A DNA stretch of 59,746 bases from a virus (IMGVR_UViG_3300030060_003581:1-59746); one strand, 5' to 3'. Counted from the stretch's first letter, positions 29,795 to 37,699 are shown. Translations and numbers: made by a program. The notes: generated by a model from the sequence alone, not told the origin.

Positions 29795-30075
29795 AACTGA
29801 GCGAAAGCCGAATGTGGTGGAGTAAAGAGCATAAGGAATGGTATGTGCAGGTTGCATCAGACCATGAGCGAGCCATGTTCCGCCCCGATTGGTGGGAGGG
29901 AACTGAAAAAGTTCTCAGCAAAGGCTACGATTACAGTAACAAGTATGGTTGGTTCATCATTGTCGGTGTGCCACTCAAGCAATACTTGAAGCACCACCCC
30001 GAAGATGTGTATTTAGCACAGGGCGTGTTAGATGACATCAAAAAGCGTGACGATAGGAGGCTTAACAATGTCTAA
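29791..30075 (+). CDS. Protein of unknown function
   Basis: A 94-aa, Trp/Lys-rich protein (MKLSESRMWWSKEHKEWYVQ..., GWFIIVGVPLKQYLKHHPED). Start overlaps the previous stop (ATGA). No family recognised. Confidence 0.65.
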   Translation: MKLSESRMWWSKEHKEWYVQVASDHERAMFRPDWWEGTEKVLSKGYDYSNKYGWFIIVGVPLKQYLKHHPEDVYLAQGVLDDIKKRDDRRLNNV

Positions 30076-30178
30076 CGATACAGGCTATGTAATAGTGATT
30101 GAGGAACTGATAAAGCAACTCGTAAAAACGAGAGGACAGTTGGCAGAAGCCCTTGAAAAATTGGAGGCGTTAGAATGA
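30068..30178 (+). CDS. 36-residue coiled-coil protein
   Basis: MSNDTGYVIVIEELIKQLVK..., one amphipathic helix. Preceded by ATAGGAGGCTTAACA and overlapping both neighbours, so likely coupled. Confidence 0.55.
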   Translation: MSNDTGYVIVIEELIKQLVKTRGQLAEALEKLEALE

Positions 30179-30411
30179 TGAGCGACCACCAAGATTCAGA
30201 ACACTTCATGGGAGTGCGTAGCGAAAGCGAGTTGCTCGACATGCTTGACCGAGCCGAGCGCAAACAAAATGAACATTACGCATACATACATATCGTGAGT
30301 AAAAAGGCTCGAAAGATGTATCACATGAGGAATTACAAAGCACTTGAGGGCGTGGTAAAGACACTGCGCTGGTGCTTGGGTGACAAGGAGGTTGAACACC
30401 CATTAGAGTGA
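30175..30411 (+). CDS. Small helical protein of unknown function
   Basis: A 78-aa helical protein (SELLDMLDRAERKQNEHYAY, ARKMYHMRNYKALEGVVKTL). ATGATG at the start overlaps the previous stop; either ATG may serve. No family recognised. Confidence 0.62.
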   Translation: MMSDHQDSEHFMGVRSESELLDMLDRAERKQNEHYAYIHIVSKKARKMYHMRNYKALEGVVKTLRWCLGDKEVEHPLE

Positions 30412-30418
30412 CCGGTGA

Positions 30419-30444
30419 CTATATATACCGGAAGCCCCAATATA
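30419..30444 (+). promoter_or_regulatory. Type I early promoter, copy 4
   Basis: CTATATATACCGGAAGCCCC then AATATA, closest to copy 3. A ribosome site (AGGAGAGGAATGAT) follows before the next start. Confidence 0.58.
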
Positions 30445-30464
30445 GAAACAAGGAGAGGAATGAT

Positions 30465-31037
30465 ATGAACATATTTGTATTACACGAAAACCCAATACTA
30501 GCAGCAACAATGATAGACGACAATAGGCTGCCTAAAATGGTAACTGAAAGCGCACAGATGCTTGCATCGGCGCTGATTAGACACGGTGCTACACCGGACT
30601 CTATGCCACTTACCAAGGCAGGGACACCATACAAGGGAGGTTATCACAATCACCCTTGCACAGTATGGGCTGGTGATTCGCTAGGCAACTTCGCTTGGCT
30701 GATGACTCACGGCCTGTCGTTGGCACATCAATACGAGCGATTGTTTGGCAGGCAGCATGCTTGTGACAAGGCTATGAGGGAGATGGTAAAAAACCCTGCG
30801 ATTGAGAACATGGGCAGTGACGAACTGACTCCATTCGCAAGAGCATTTGACAGGGAAAACAAAGACCTTGACGAACTGTATGACGAGGAAAAATATACTG
30901 CGGTCGAAGCGTATCGCATATACTACAAGACCAAAGCAGACAGTCCGGCAGGTATCAAATACGAGCGTGTCGCTATGCCGGAGTGGTATAATGACAGTAA
31001 GTATATTTACGGAGTAAATTACGAGGTGAGAACATGA
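30465..31037 (+). CDS. Widespread phage protein of unknown function
   Basis: A 190-aa protein of a family seen in many marine phages: MNIFVLHENPILAATMIDDN at the start, then KMVTESAQMLASALIR, YHNHPCTVWAGDSLGNFAWL, HQYERLFGRQHA, and TAVEAYRIYYKTKAD...MPEWY at the end. The conserved His, Cys, Trp and Asn residues suggest an enzyme, but no activity is known to me. Start 30465 follows AAGGAGAGGAATGAT; a longer in-frame start would run through the promoter. Confidence 0.75.
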   Translation: MNIFVLHENPILAATMIDDNRLPKMVTESAQMLASALIRHGATPDSMPLTKAGTPYKGGYHNHPCTVWAGDSLGNFAWLMTHGLSLAHQYERLFGRQHACDKAMREMVKNPAIENMGSDELTPFARAFDRENKDLDELYDEEKYTAVEAYRIYYKTKADSPAGIKYERVAMPEWYNDSKYIYGVNYEVRT

Positions 31038-31330
31038 GAGTAATGGTAGTCATACCAAGCGGATTGGAAATGCAACCATCTCCAAAATTACTCAATGACG
31101 GAGTAAGTGCGGTTGAGGCCGCACAGTATATACTAAACACTGACACAGTGGAAACGCATAAGATTGCTGAGCATGTGTATGCCTACACACATGAACAGGA
31201 TGGAACATACGAATACAATGGGCGAGTAGCCTATGTAATCAAACAAGTATTTGGAATACTGACGGCACTTGAGGGTGAAGTCTGTATTCTATTAGAAGAA
31301 GGCGCAGGGGAGGAACACTTATTAGGGTGA
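31034..31330 (+). CDS. Protein of unknown function
   Basis: A 98-aa alpha/beta protein (MRVMVVIPSGLEMQPSPKLL...), start overlapping the previous stop. Its 3' end runs into a TATA-poor type I-like dyad (GGGTGAAGCCCCCATA at 31324-31340). No family recognised. Confidence 0.62.
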   Translation: MRVMVVIPSGLEMQPSPKLLNDGVSAVEAAQYILNTDTVETHKIAEHVYAYTHEQDGTYEYNGRVAYVIKQVFGILTALEGEVCILLEEGAGEEHLLG

Positions 31331-31360
31331 AGCCCCCATAGTAAAAAACAGGTGAGGAAC

Positions 31361-31768
31361 ATGAACGAAGATATTATGATAACCGATATAGGGCGAGCGA
31401 GAGCGATATATGACGAACTAAATGACCGATGGGAAGTGGAAATCTTATCAGAAAACCGTAGCGGCTTACGCAAGGTTCACGGTGAGGTGGCTATATTCTG
31501 TAAGAGTAATGATATGAGACTTGGCATACTGCAACAAAAGACTGTCAAATACGACAAGATTGAACAAGTGAGGGTTGACAACCCCGAGTATCAATCAGAT
31601 GAACTAGCAGCAAAGTTTCGTTGGTTTGATGAACAAGCGGAACTTACAGATGAAGATAAGGCGGAGAAACAAAAGGCGCTTGACAGTTTTATGAGAAGAT
31701 ACAATTACCATGAAAGAGCAGTTCCCGAGTGGTCTGCAAAATGCCTAGTATGGAGAGGGTCACAGTGA
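31361..31768 (+). CDS. Protein of unknown function
   Basis: A 135-aa protein (MNEDIMITDIGRARAIYDEL ... KFRWFDEQAELTDEDKAEKQ). Start at 31361 follows CAGGTGAGGAAC. Mixed beta and charged helical sequence; no family recognised. Confidence 0.66.
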   Translation: MNEDIMITDIGRARAIYDELNDRWEVEILSENRSGLRKVHGEVAIFCKSNDMRLGILQQKTVKYDKIEQVRVDNPEYQSDELAAKFRWFDEQAELTDEDKAEKQKALDSFMRRYNYHERAVPEWSAKCLVWRGSQ

Positions 31769-31884
31769 CTAGAAAGATTATGATGTGTGGTCAGTGTAAC
31801 CAACCAATGATATTACATGAGCATGAGGGCGTGACTAGAATCTTTGCCCCTTGCGATTGCCACAAAAGAGGTGACGGACAATGA
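31765..31884 (+). CDS. 39-residue zinc-ribbon-like protein
   Basis: GTG start overlapping the previous stop, GGAGAGGGTCACA before it. CGQC near the N-terminus and CDC near the end form a short zinc ribbon. Overlaps the next start (ATGA). Confidence 0.55.
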   Translation: MTRKIMMCGQCNQPMILHEHEGVTRIFAPCDCHKRGDGQ

Positions 31885-32147
31885 AAAAGTATAGTGAATA
31901 TTTAGCAGAACAGTATGAACCACTAACTGCCGAAGAATGGAAGTTTTGGTTTGAAGCATCGGAACATGGCATGGATGCAACTAACGAAGGATTGAATCAA
32001 CTTGTTGACGAAATCGCATACCTACGAAGCGTATTGGCCGAGTGCTATATGTGGATGGGGCGAAAGGTTCATAGTGGTTCAGTTACTAAGAAGTATCAGT
32101 GGGCTATGCGTGAGGCTTACAGAATTAGACAGGAGGATAAAGAATGA
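31881..32147 (+). CDS. Small helical protein of unknown function
   Basis: An 88-aa helical, acidic protein (MKKYSEYLAEQYEPLTAEEW ... EIAYLRSVLAECYMWMGRKV). Overlaps both neighbours by four bases. No family recognised. Confidence 0.65.
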   Translation: MKKYSEYLAEQYEPLTAEEWKFWFEASEHGMDATNEGLNQLVDEIAYLRSVLAECYMWMGRKVHSGSVTKKYQWAMREAYRIRQEDKE

Positions 32148-32422
32148 GAATAGATATAGACAAAGGAAAAAAACCAACAACAATAGAAGCGACATACTCG
32201 GCTTGGGCTGAGTGGGACTTGACTGAACTAGAAGGCTACGATGACATAGTGTGGCAAGATGTGGAGGCTATTTGGATAAAATACACAATGGCTGAGATAC
32301 ACATGAAAGACGGCACTGTGCATCATTTAGGCATGAGTGAAGTCAAGGCTGACGAGAAGTGGCCTATCGCCATAGATGTGTATGACGAGAACTACAATCA
32401 GTTAGGAGGGGGAGTCGAATGA
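32144..32422 (+). CDS. Small acidic protein of unknown function
   Basis: A 92-aa protein (ATYSAWAEWDLTELEGYDDI, AIWIKYTMAEIHMKDGTVHH) with alternating strands. Ribosome site GGAGGATAAAGA. No family recognised. Confidence 0.62.
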   Translation: MRIDIDKGKKPTTIEATYSAWAEWDLTELEGYDDIVWQDVEAIWIKYTMAEIHMKDGTVHHLGMSEVKADEKWPIAIDVYDENYNQLGGGVE

Positions 32423-32532
32423 ACATCAACAACATTGTCAGACAGACCATCGTGTTTGCTGACGGCAGTATGTGTATCATGGTGCGTCAGCCTAACGGCA
32501 CGATGACAACAGAATGGAGGAATAGAAAATGA
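32419..32532 (+). CDS. 37-residue beta-hairpin protein
   Basis: MNINNIVRQTIVFADGSMCI..., start overlapping the previous stop and preceded by GGAGGGGGAGTCGA; stop overlaps the next start. Confidence 0.52.
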   Translation: MNINNIVRQTIVFADGSMCIMVRQPNGTMTTEWRNRK

Positions 32533-32744
32533 GACAGTTAGTTGAAGCGTCAAGGAGATTGCTCAAGTATGTCCGTGTAACCAACAACGGCATGATACCG
32601 ATTGATATTTGGAATGATGCTAAGGTAATCTTTGACTACGCCACTGAGGCTGAGTTAGAGGACAGTTATTGGGACATACAGATGGCCGAGGCTGAGAAGT
32701 ATGAAGAAGATAGAATGAGAATCGAGATGGGTGATAACCTATGA
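32529..32744 (+). CDS. Small acidic helical protein
   Basis: A 71-aa helical protein (MRQLVEASRRLLKYVRVTNN ... WDIQMAEAEKYEEDRMRIEM). Overlaps both neighbours; GGAGGAATAGAAA precedes it. No family recognised. Confidence 0.62.
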   Translation: MRQLVEASRRLLKYVRVTNNGMIPIDIWNDAKVIFDYATEAELEDSYWDIQMAEAEKYEEDRMRIEMGDNL

Positions 32745-33019
32745 GGGTTAGAAAACTCAAGGGAGGCTACGCATCACCGACCGGCAAACTCTATGAGTTT
32801 GTTGAGGCCGAGTGTGAGTGTTGTAATGTGCAAGGTATGTTAACCGAATCACTGAAAAGAACTGATACCCATATGGGTGTCAAAAAGGTTTATGACATAC
32901 GCCCTCCTACCATCTATTACAAGGTGGATGAGGAAGGGTTTCAATACGATGCCATGTGTGGCTTCTGTATCGAGGAACTAGATGACACGGATACCAAGGA
33001 GGCTCTTGGGCAATCTTGA
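32741..33019 (+). CDS. Small Cys-rich protein
   Basis: A 92-aa protein with CECCNVQG and CGFC pairs framing a basic strand (GVKKVYDIRPPTIYYKV), suggesting a zinc-bound fold. Last gene of the overlapping array; the structured element at 33047 follows. Confidence 0.65.
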   Translation: MRVRKLKGGYASPTGKLYEFVEAECECCNVQGMLTESLKRTDTHMGVKKVYDIRPPTIYYKVDEEGFQYDAMCGFCIEELDDTDTKEALGQS

Positions 33020-33034
33020 TATAGTGGCGTGACC
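33019..33034 (+). promoter_or_regulatory. Type II promoter variant
   Basis: ATATAGTGGCGTGACC, close to TATATAGTGGCGAGG at 40480 and TATATACTGACGAG elsewhere. It would start transcription near the 33047 stem or its downstream genes. Confidence 0.5.
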
Positions 33035-33046
33035 AAAGTTTGTATT

Positions 33047-33123
33047 GGGGAGGGGGTTAGAACTTCTATGTTCTATTTCCTCAAACTTGGTTGCTTGCTT
33101 CGTTCCTCGCTTGCCCCCTCCCC
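33047..33123 (+). ncRNA. Long-range G/C inverted repeat, structured RNA candidate
   Basis: GGGGAGGGGG (33047-33056) pairs perfectly with CCCCCTCCCC (33114-33123), enclosing a 57-base loop that itself has AGAAC/GTTCT. It begins 13-15 bases after a promoter-like element and ends just before the ribosome site of the next gene. It may be a leader structure or terminator; the G-runs could also form a quadruplex. Confidence 0.5.
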
Positions 33124-33143
33124 ACCAACTTTGAGGTGATATT

Positions 33144-33425
33144 ATGAGAAGAAGTAGTAAGTTTATTTTTGCAGATGAAGTAGCACGAATGTTGATTGAA
33201 AACCCGAAGGGTATGTCGTCATACGAGATATACAATAAACTCGTTGATGACAACTTCAAGTGGTTGCCGTCACGGAACACCATTGGCTCTAGGCTGAGCG
33301 CAATAGGTGGCTTCGAGGCAATAGGAGTAACCACAGGGTATTCTCTAAGAACAACAAGAGAGGTAACGATGTGGACTCTTGACTTGAAAAAGTTTAATGC
33401 TTGGAGGTATAAGGATGCTCGGTGA
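33144..33425 (+). CDS. Winged-helix DNA-binding protein
   Basis: A 93-aa basic protein with a winged-helix pattern: FADEVARMLIENPKGMSSYE, IYNKLVDDNFKWLPSRNTIG (recognition helix SRNTIGSRLSAIGG) and a wing (VTTGYSLRTTREVTMWTL). Ribosome site TTTGAGGTGATATT. Probably a viral transcription or replication regulator next to the candidate origin. Confidence 0.65.
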   Translation: MRRSSKFIFADEVARMLIENPKGMSSYEIYNKLVDDNFKWLPSRNTIGSRLSAIGGFEAIGVTTGYSLRTTREVTMWTLDLKKFNAWRYKDAR

Positions 33426-34179
33426 ACCGGCCATCATACCTTTGAAGCACATTGAATACACCATCACACACCCATACACCCGCAATCATAGAGGGGAGTG
33501 GGTGCAAAAGCCTTACATTGTAATAAAAGGTAGGTATAAAACCTACACTTTGTTAGGAAAAAAGGTGATGTGGTCGTATTTTGATGCACTTTTCAGTAAA
33601 GAACCGCTGCCAAGGCAGGCCGTCAATGACGACATATTCTCTCCCGAGATTGACTCTCCATCGTTGTTTAGTTTGCTAGACGACTTTACAAGCGAGAGCA
33701 TATCCGAAGGGACTGAATACTTGATAGCATACCATGTTGATGGTGACATTACTTATGTCGAGCCATTTGACCAAGGGCTTGTGACCGATATAGAAATGAT
33801 GTATCATTATCTAAAGAGTGAGGGATTGACTCCCGAGAAAAAACCATTCTTGTATAGGGGCAACAATGCGTCTATCAGACCATCAGTTTGTTTTCAATAC
33901 AATGATTGGGACATTTACTTTGTTGACATAGGCACTCGCTGGTATATACGAGGCGAAGGCTTGGCGTCAACAGGCAGAAGAATAGGGCTAACTATGCCCG
34001 AGAGTATTCTCAAGTCAAAGAAGAATGATGTAGCGAATGCTTTCAAAAGATTATTGTCTTATGCTGATAGCGTCAGACCAAATAAATTACATTGGCCTGC
34101 GACCGCACCACGATTACCAAGTGGACTCAAGACGCATGAGCAAGACCGATTATTAGTAAATAGGAGGTCGAATATATAA
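33415..34179 (+). CDS. Protein of unknown function
   Basis: A 254-aa protein (GEPAIIPLKHIEYTITHPYT ... NRRGEW-like strand-rich start), with long stretches of mixed strand and helix and a basic C-terminus (RLPSGLKTHEQDRLLVNRRS). Start at 33415 follows GGAGGTATAAGG and overlaps the previous gene. It lies directly before the AT-rich candidate origin; no family recognised, so an origin-binding role is only a guess. Confidence 0.7.
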   Translation: MLGEPAIIPLKHIEYTITHPYTRNHRGEWVQKPYIVIKGRYKTYTLLGKKVMWSYFDALFSKEPLPRQAVNDDIFSPEIDSPSLFSLLDDFTSESISEGTEYLIAYHVDGDITYVEPFDQGLVTDIEMMYHYLKSEGLTPEKKPFLYRGNNASIRPSVCFQYNDWDIYFVDIGTRWYIRGEGLASTGRRIGLTMPESILKSKKNDVANAFKRLLSYADSVRPNKLHWPATAPRLPSGLKTHEQDRLLVNRRSNI

Positions 34180-34440
34180 TACTTATCGTATTAAGTTAAT
34201 TAAGTTTAGAACTTCAAACTTAAAAAAAAGCAATACGGAATGCTACAACCGCTAATTAAGTTATTATGTCTAATATGTTTATCATTAGGCCACTAATACT
34301 ACTTAGTTATATTATAGTTATATTATTAAATTAATAACTTAATAGACTAAAAAACTTAATTCAGCATATCGGGATTCAGTAAAGCGTTTATTTAAGTTAC
34401 AGAATCTAAACTTAATGAACTTAATTCGGTAACTGTTAAA
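34180..34440. other. AT-rich region with TTAAGTT iterons, candidate replication origin
   Basis: A very AT-rich gap holding nine copies of a 7-mer within 234 bases: TTAAGTT at 34191, 34200, 34256, 34392 and its complement AACTTAA at 34217, 34336, 34353, 34409, 34418. The last two and the one at 34353 sit in AACTTAAT contexts. It separates the early genes from the replication genes. Iterons plus an easily melted tract are the usual form of a theta-type origin; a multi-site operator is the alternative. Confidence 0.5.
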
Positions 34441-34452
34441 TACTGACGAGGG
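34436..34452 (+). promoter_or_regulatory. Type II promoter, copy 1
   Basis: TTAAATACTGACGAGGG, 31 bases before the next start; shares ACTGACGAG with copies at 39548, 44220 and 46502. Confidence 0.6.
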
Positions 34453-34467
34453 ATTGGTGATAATTAC

Positions 34468-35280
34468 ATGAGAACAAACAAAGGAACAATTGACCTATAT
34501 CATGCTGAACCGCTACCAAGTGTTGACAAAGTAATCGTATTCGCAGAAAACGAGTTCGGTCTTGCATCACTGATGGCAGTTAGGACTGTTATAGGAGAGC
34601 GAGAGCCGGATGCAATAGCATTGAGTCATCTATTACCTGAAATGGGATTCAATTCAGCACCCGACATGAAACCTATTGGCTGGGAAATACACTTTGAAAA
34701 GACCAATGACGAAACCATAGCATATGTTACGGTTACTAATTGGCCTACGATACAGTTATTCCCACCGGAACAAACCAAAAATACATGGATATACACATAT
34801 CCGCCTGTTAGAGATTTTGTTGAGTTGATGAAAGACAATGGTGCAAAGGAGTTACTATACATCTCAAGCACTACTATACATGAGGCGTTGAACCCCGAAG
34901 TGTTTGAGTTGCTTTCTCCAAAAAAGGTAAAGAGTTATGTGTTTGGTAGCGATAAAAACACTAAGCATAATCTATTCTTTACTCCGCCAACATGGTTATT
35001 CCCATACTTGGCACACTGTATGAACTATGAACACAGTGAGATTATACTATCGGGTTGTGAGAATGGTGCTGAAATAGACGAACAGGCAGGCTGGACTTTG
35101 ACTAAGTATCTGTCATCAGTGATTGGTGAAAAAATCAAGAAGCCTCTATACAATAGAGTCGTAAAACAATTACGCAAGGAGGCTGAAAGAATTGCTGAAC
35201 TAGAGTCCGAAGTAACCGAGGCTCTAAAGAAGCACGAAGAACGGGCAGGTAGCAAGCCAGCAGAACATATGTGGGGCTGA
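34468..35280 (+). CDS. PAC2-like (proteasome assembly chaperone-like) protein, tentative
   Basis: A 270-aa protein. The order of segments resembles PAC2-family proteins: VDKVIVFAENEFGLASLMAV near the start, a central strand-helix (FVELMKDNGAKELLYISST), and a late SEIILSGCENGAEIDEQAGW then TLTKYLSSVIG. The last 60 residues form a coiled coil. PAC2 proteins act with archaeal proteasomes or in unknown roles. First gene of the replication block, under a type II promoter. The match is by eye only; it could be another Rossmann-like protein. Confidence 0.45.
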   Translation: MRTNKGTIDLYHAEPLPSVDKVIVFAENEFGLASLMAVRTVIGEREPDAIALSHLLPEMGFNSAPDMKPIGWEIHFEKTNDETIAYVTVTNWPTIQLFPPEQTKNTWIYTYPPVRDFVELMKDNGAKELLYISSTTIHEALNPEVFELLSPKKVKSYVFGSDKNTKHNLFFTPPTWLFPYLAHCMNYEHSEIILSGCENGAEIDEQAGWTLTKYLSSVIGEKIKKPLYNRVVKQLRKEAERIAELESEVTEALKKHEERAGSKPAEHMWG

Positions 35281-35284
35281 TAAA

Positions 35285-36571
35285 ATGAATATCTTTGAAA
35301 CTATGAGAACTTATGTGAACAGAAATCACTATGTTGATGTTGATGATAAGATACCTGTGTTCCTATGCTCAATAGGCACACACATTTTCAACGGCCTAAA
35401 CAAGTGCGGAACTTGTCCTTTCATACCGACGGGAGAAGAAGGTGCGTTTGCCATAGACTCTTGTATTCTAAGGCACGATAAAGCGCCTCTATACACCCCT
35501 ATGAGCCACATAGCAGACACTAGGCTACATATCCTCATGCGAGGTATGAAAGGCTCGGGAAAGTCCGTTCTAATCAATTTATTTTTAGCGCCCGGAACGG
35601 GGTTACTAAACAATCCATTGAATGCTGACATAGGTATGGCTTTTAGAACTGACATTGGCGCTAACTCTATTACAGAAGCAGGTATGTTTGGGTCTGTAAA
35701 TGAAGAAGGTGAAATCATGGGCAGACCTTTAGCAAGGGAAATGTGTGGTGGCTTCTTGGGCTTCGAGGAGTTTTCATCACTTGTTGATGCTGGCAGAAAA
35801 GACCACAGTATAGACATGACTAATCAACTTCTAACAAGCACAGATAATGGTCGAGTTAGAAAGGCTATGAGAGCAGGTTGGGTTCAATACACAACACGCT
35901 TTACTCTATGGGCTGGGACTCAGCCCGGTCGTTTCGAGATGGAGTCCGGTATGGATAGAAGGTTCTTCATTATTGATATTAACATGAACCCCAAGAAGGA
36001 GATGCAATTTAAGAAGGCACAGGCTAAACAGGCTAGCATGACTAACGCTGAAAGGGCTGAGTTGGCTGGGCTGGCTATTGAGATTAAAGACTTCTTTACC
36101 GAGAGGACTATGGAAGTTATTATGAATCCGCCAACCGGAGTTAGATTTGACGAGGCACTAAACGAGTGGCTTTACAAGCCCGAAGTTCGTAGTCACGAAG
36201 CCGACCTGTTCCGAAGGTTGGCTTTGGGATATACAATTATGTCGCCCGACTACGAAGGAGGCGACTTATTGTTTGTCAAAATGACTGATGAACTACGCCA
36301 AATCTTAGACTCTAGTTTGGAAATGAGGCGTGGTGTGATGGAGTCTGACATAAACCTAATCAAGACTGCGTTTTGGAACACTGAACTAACACGCACTGCT
36401 CTTATCAAAGAAGTAGCAAGGATGATTACTCCCGGAGACTACCAAGCGGCTAAGCGTTGGGTTGAAGATAATCTTTTAATACAGGCGTGGTATAGTGAAG
36501 AACGCAGTAGCGCAAGCGGTCGAGGCCGCAGGGGCGTTAAGGTATTTATCGGATATAAGGAGGATGATTAA
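35285..36571 (+). CDS. AAA+ ATPase, MCM-like replicative helicase candidate
   Basis: A 428-aa ATPase. Walker A is GMKGSGKS (87-94), Walker B GFLGFEEF (156-163), a sensor-1-like LWAGTQPGRFE (209-218) and a double-Arg finger GMDRRFF (223-229), in the order and spacing of MCM-type AAA+ modules. The N-terminal Cys set (CGTC, 41-44) might bind zinc. Full archaeal MCM is longer (about 650 aa), so the N-terminal DNA-gripping domain is reduced or absent. In this block of replication genes, a DNA unwinding role is the best guess; a different AAA+ role cannot be excluded. Confidence 0.6.
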   Translation: MNIFETMRTYVNRNHYVDVDDKIPVFLCSIGTHIFNGLNKCGTCPFIPTGEEGAFAIDSCILRHDKAPLYTPMSHIADTRLHILMRGMKGSGKSVLINLFLAPGTGLLNNPLNADIGMAFRTDIGANSITEAGMFGSVNEEGEIMGRPLAREMCGGFLGFEEFSSLVDAGRKDHSIDMTNQLLTSTDNGRVRKAMRAGWVQYTTRFTLWAGTQPGRFEMESGMDRRFFIIDINMNPKKEMQFKKAQAKQASMTNAERAELAGLAIEIKDFFTERTMEVIMNPPTGVRFDEALNEWLYKPEVRSHEADLFRRLALGYTIMSPDYEGGDLLFVKMTDELRQILDSSLEMRRGVMESDINLIKTAFWNTELTRTALIKEVARMITPGDYQAAKRWVEDNLLIQAWYSEERSSASGRGRRGVKVFIGYKEDD

Positions 36572-36572
36572 A

Positions 36573-36914
36573 ATGAAAAGACGAAAAAAAGCGTGGCGTA
36601 ACGCCGCATACGAATACATCAAGAAGAATGGCGCATCAACTTCTGAGAGGTTGATTTCGGATATGAAAACCAAAAGAGGTAAATTATGGTCTGAAAGTAA
36701 CAAGGGGGCAGCACACGCTAATGGTGCATCTCAGTTATTGAAATCAGACCCACGATTTACATGCACTTGGGTTAAAAGAACAGTTTGCACAGGTGTGGTC
36801 GGTGCCAATATGGGCGGTCGTGGGAGTCGAAGCAGACAATATTCTAATTACAAGGTAAGGGAATGGAGGATTATTGATGAAGAGTCGCAGGCAGATTCAG
36901 AACAGATTGAATGA
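36573..36914 (+). CDS. Basic winged-helix-like protein
   Basis: A 113-aa basic protein with AAYEYIKKNGASTSERLISD and ANGASQLLKSDPRFTC, like a small winged-helix. Start at 36573 is set by AAGGAGGATGATTAAA; longer in-frame starts overlap the helicase gene. Likely DNA-binding. Confidence 0.6.
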   Translation: MKRRKKAWRNAAYEYIKKNGASTSERLISDMKTKRGKLWSESNKGAAHANGASQLLKSDPRFTCTWVKRTVCTGVVGANMGGRGSRSRQYSNYKVREWRIIDEESQADSEQIE

Positions 36915-37521
36915 TGAAGCCGATAACACGGACTTCTTAGCCGCCCTTGAGTGGGTGCTTGAGCCTATCGGTTGCCCTATGTGTAATGTAGGAAACCGCA
37001 GGGACTTAGAAGTAAAGGTTCACAGGGGAGAAGTTACTCCTACATTCCTTGAAACTAAGAACCAATGGCCGGTAGGAACGGTAATGTCTCACATGGATGA
37101 ACACCTTGAGTATGACCCTGCTGAAGCGGCGCACATGGAAAAAATGCGTGGCGAATCTATATCCACGCTCAATGTAGCCGAGGACTTAGCACAAAGGCTT
37201 GTGTCTTGGGTAGGAGAACTAGAGGCTCGCAAGATAGAAGAAGGACTTACTTCTGAGTGGATTGGTGACGCAACTAAACTGCTGAATCAAGGTCAAGGTT
37301 TCCTAAAACTAATAGGTCAACTCAAGAAGGAGATTGGTGTTGATTCCCAATTGTTACTTGCTGACCGCAAGGTTGAGAACATGATGGGGATACTTGTTGA
37401 TGTTCTGAAAAACGAACCAATTTATTTAGACCAAATACAGTTACGCTTGGCTACACTAACTGCGCCAACAAACCACATACAGGAGGCTGACTTCGAGGTG
37501 GTGGAGGATGGCGAAAGTTAG
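36877..37521 (+). CDS. Zinc-site helical protein of unknown function
   Basis: A 214-aa protein with CPMC (near 34), then HMDEH (near 73-77), a likely zinc site, followed by a mostly helical body (AEDLAQRLVSWVGELEARKI, MMGILVDVLKNEPIYLDQIQ). Start 36877 follows ATGGAGGATTATTG. No family recognised; context suggests replication or recombination. Confidence 0.62.
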   Translation: MKSRRQIQNRLNDEADNTDFLAALEWVLEPIGCPMCNVGNRRDLEVKVHRGEVTPTFLETKNQWPVGTVMSHMDEHLEYDPAEAAHMEKMRGESISTLNVAEDLAQRLVSWVGELEARKIEEGLTSEWIGDATKLLNQGQGFLKLIGQLKKEIGVDSQLLLADRKVENMMGILVDVLKNEPIYLDQIQLRLATLTAPTNHIQEADFEVVEDGES

Positions 37522-37699
37522 ATGCAAGATGGCGGGTTGTAAATCAGAATTAACTGACCCAACCAAGGGCTATTGTAGCCGACACATTTATCATGTGGAG
37601 AGGTTAAAGGACACTGTGGAATGGTTAACATGGAGGTATGAAATTGAAAAGTTGGAGAACCAAATCGAGGAATATGTTGAACACTCGACCGATATATGA
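37508..37699 (+). CDS. Small zinc-finger protein
   Basis: A 63-aa protein: VRCKMAGCKSELTDPTKGYC, SRH, then a coiled-coil helix. C-x4-C...C-x2-H could bind zinc. Overlaps the previous gene by 14 bases; GAGGTGGTGGAGG precedes it. Confidence 0.62.
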   Translation: MAKVRCKMAGCKSELTDPTKGYCSRHIYHVERLKDTVEWLTWRYEIEKLENQIEEYVEHSTDI

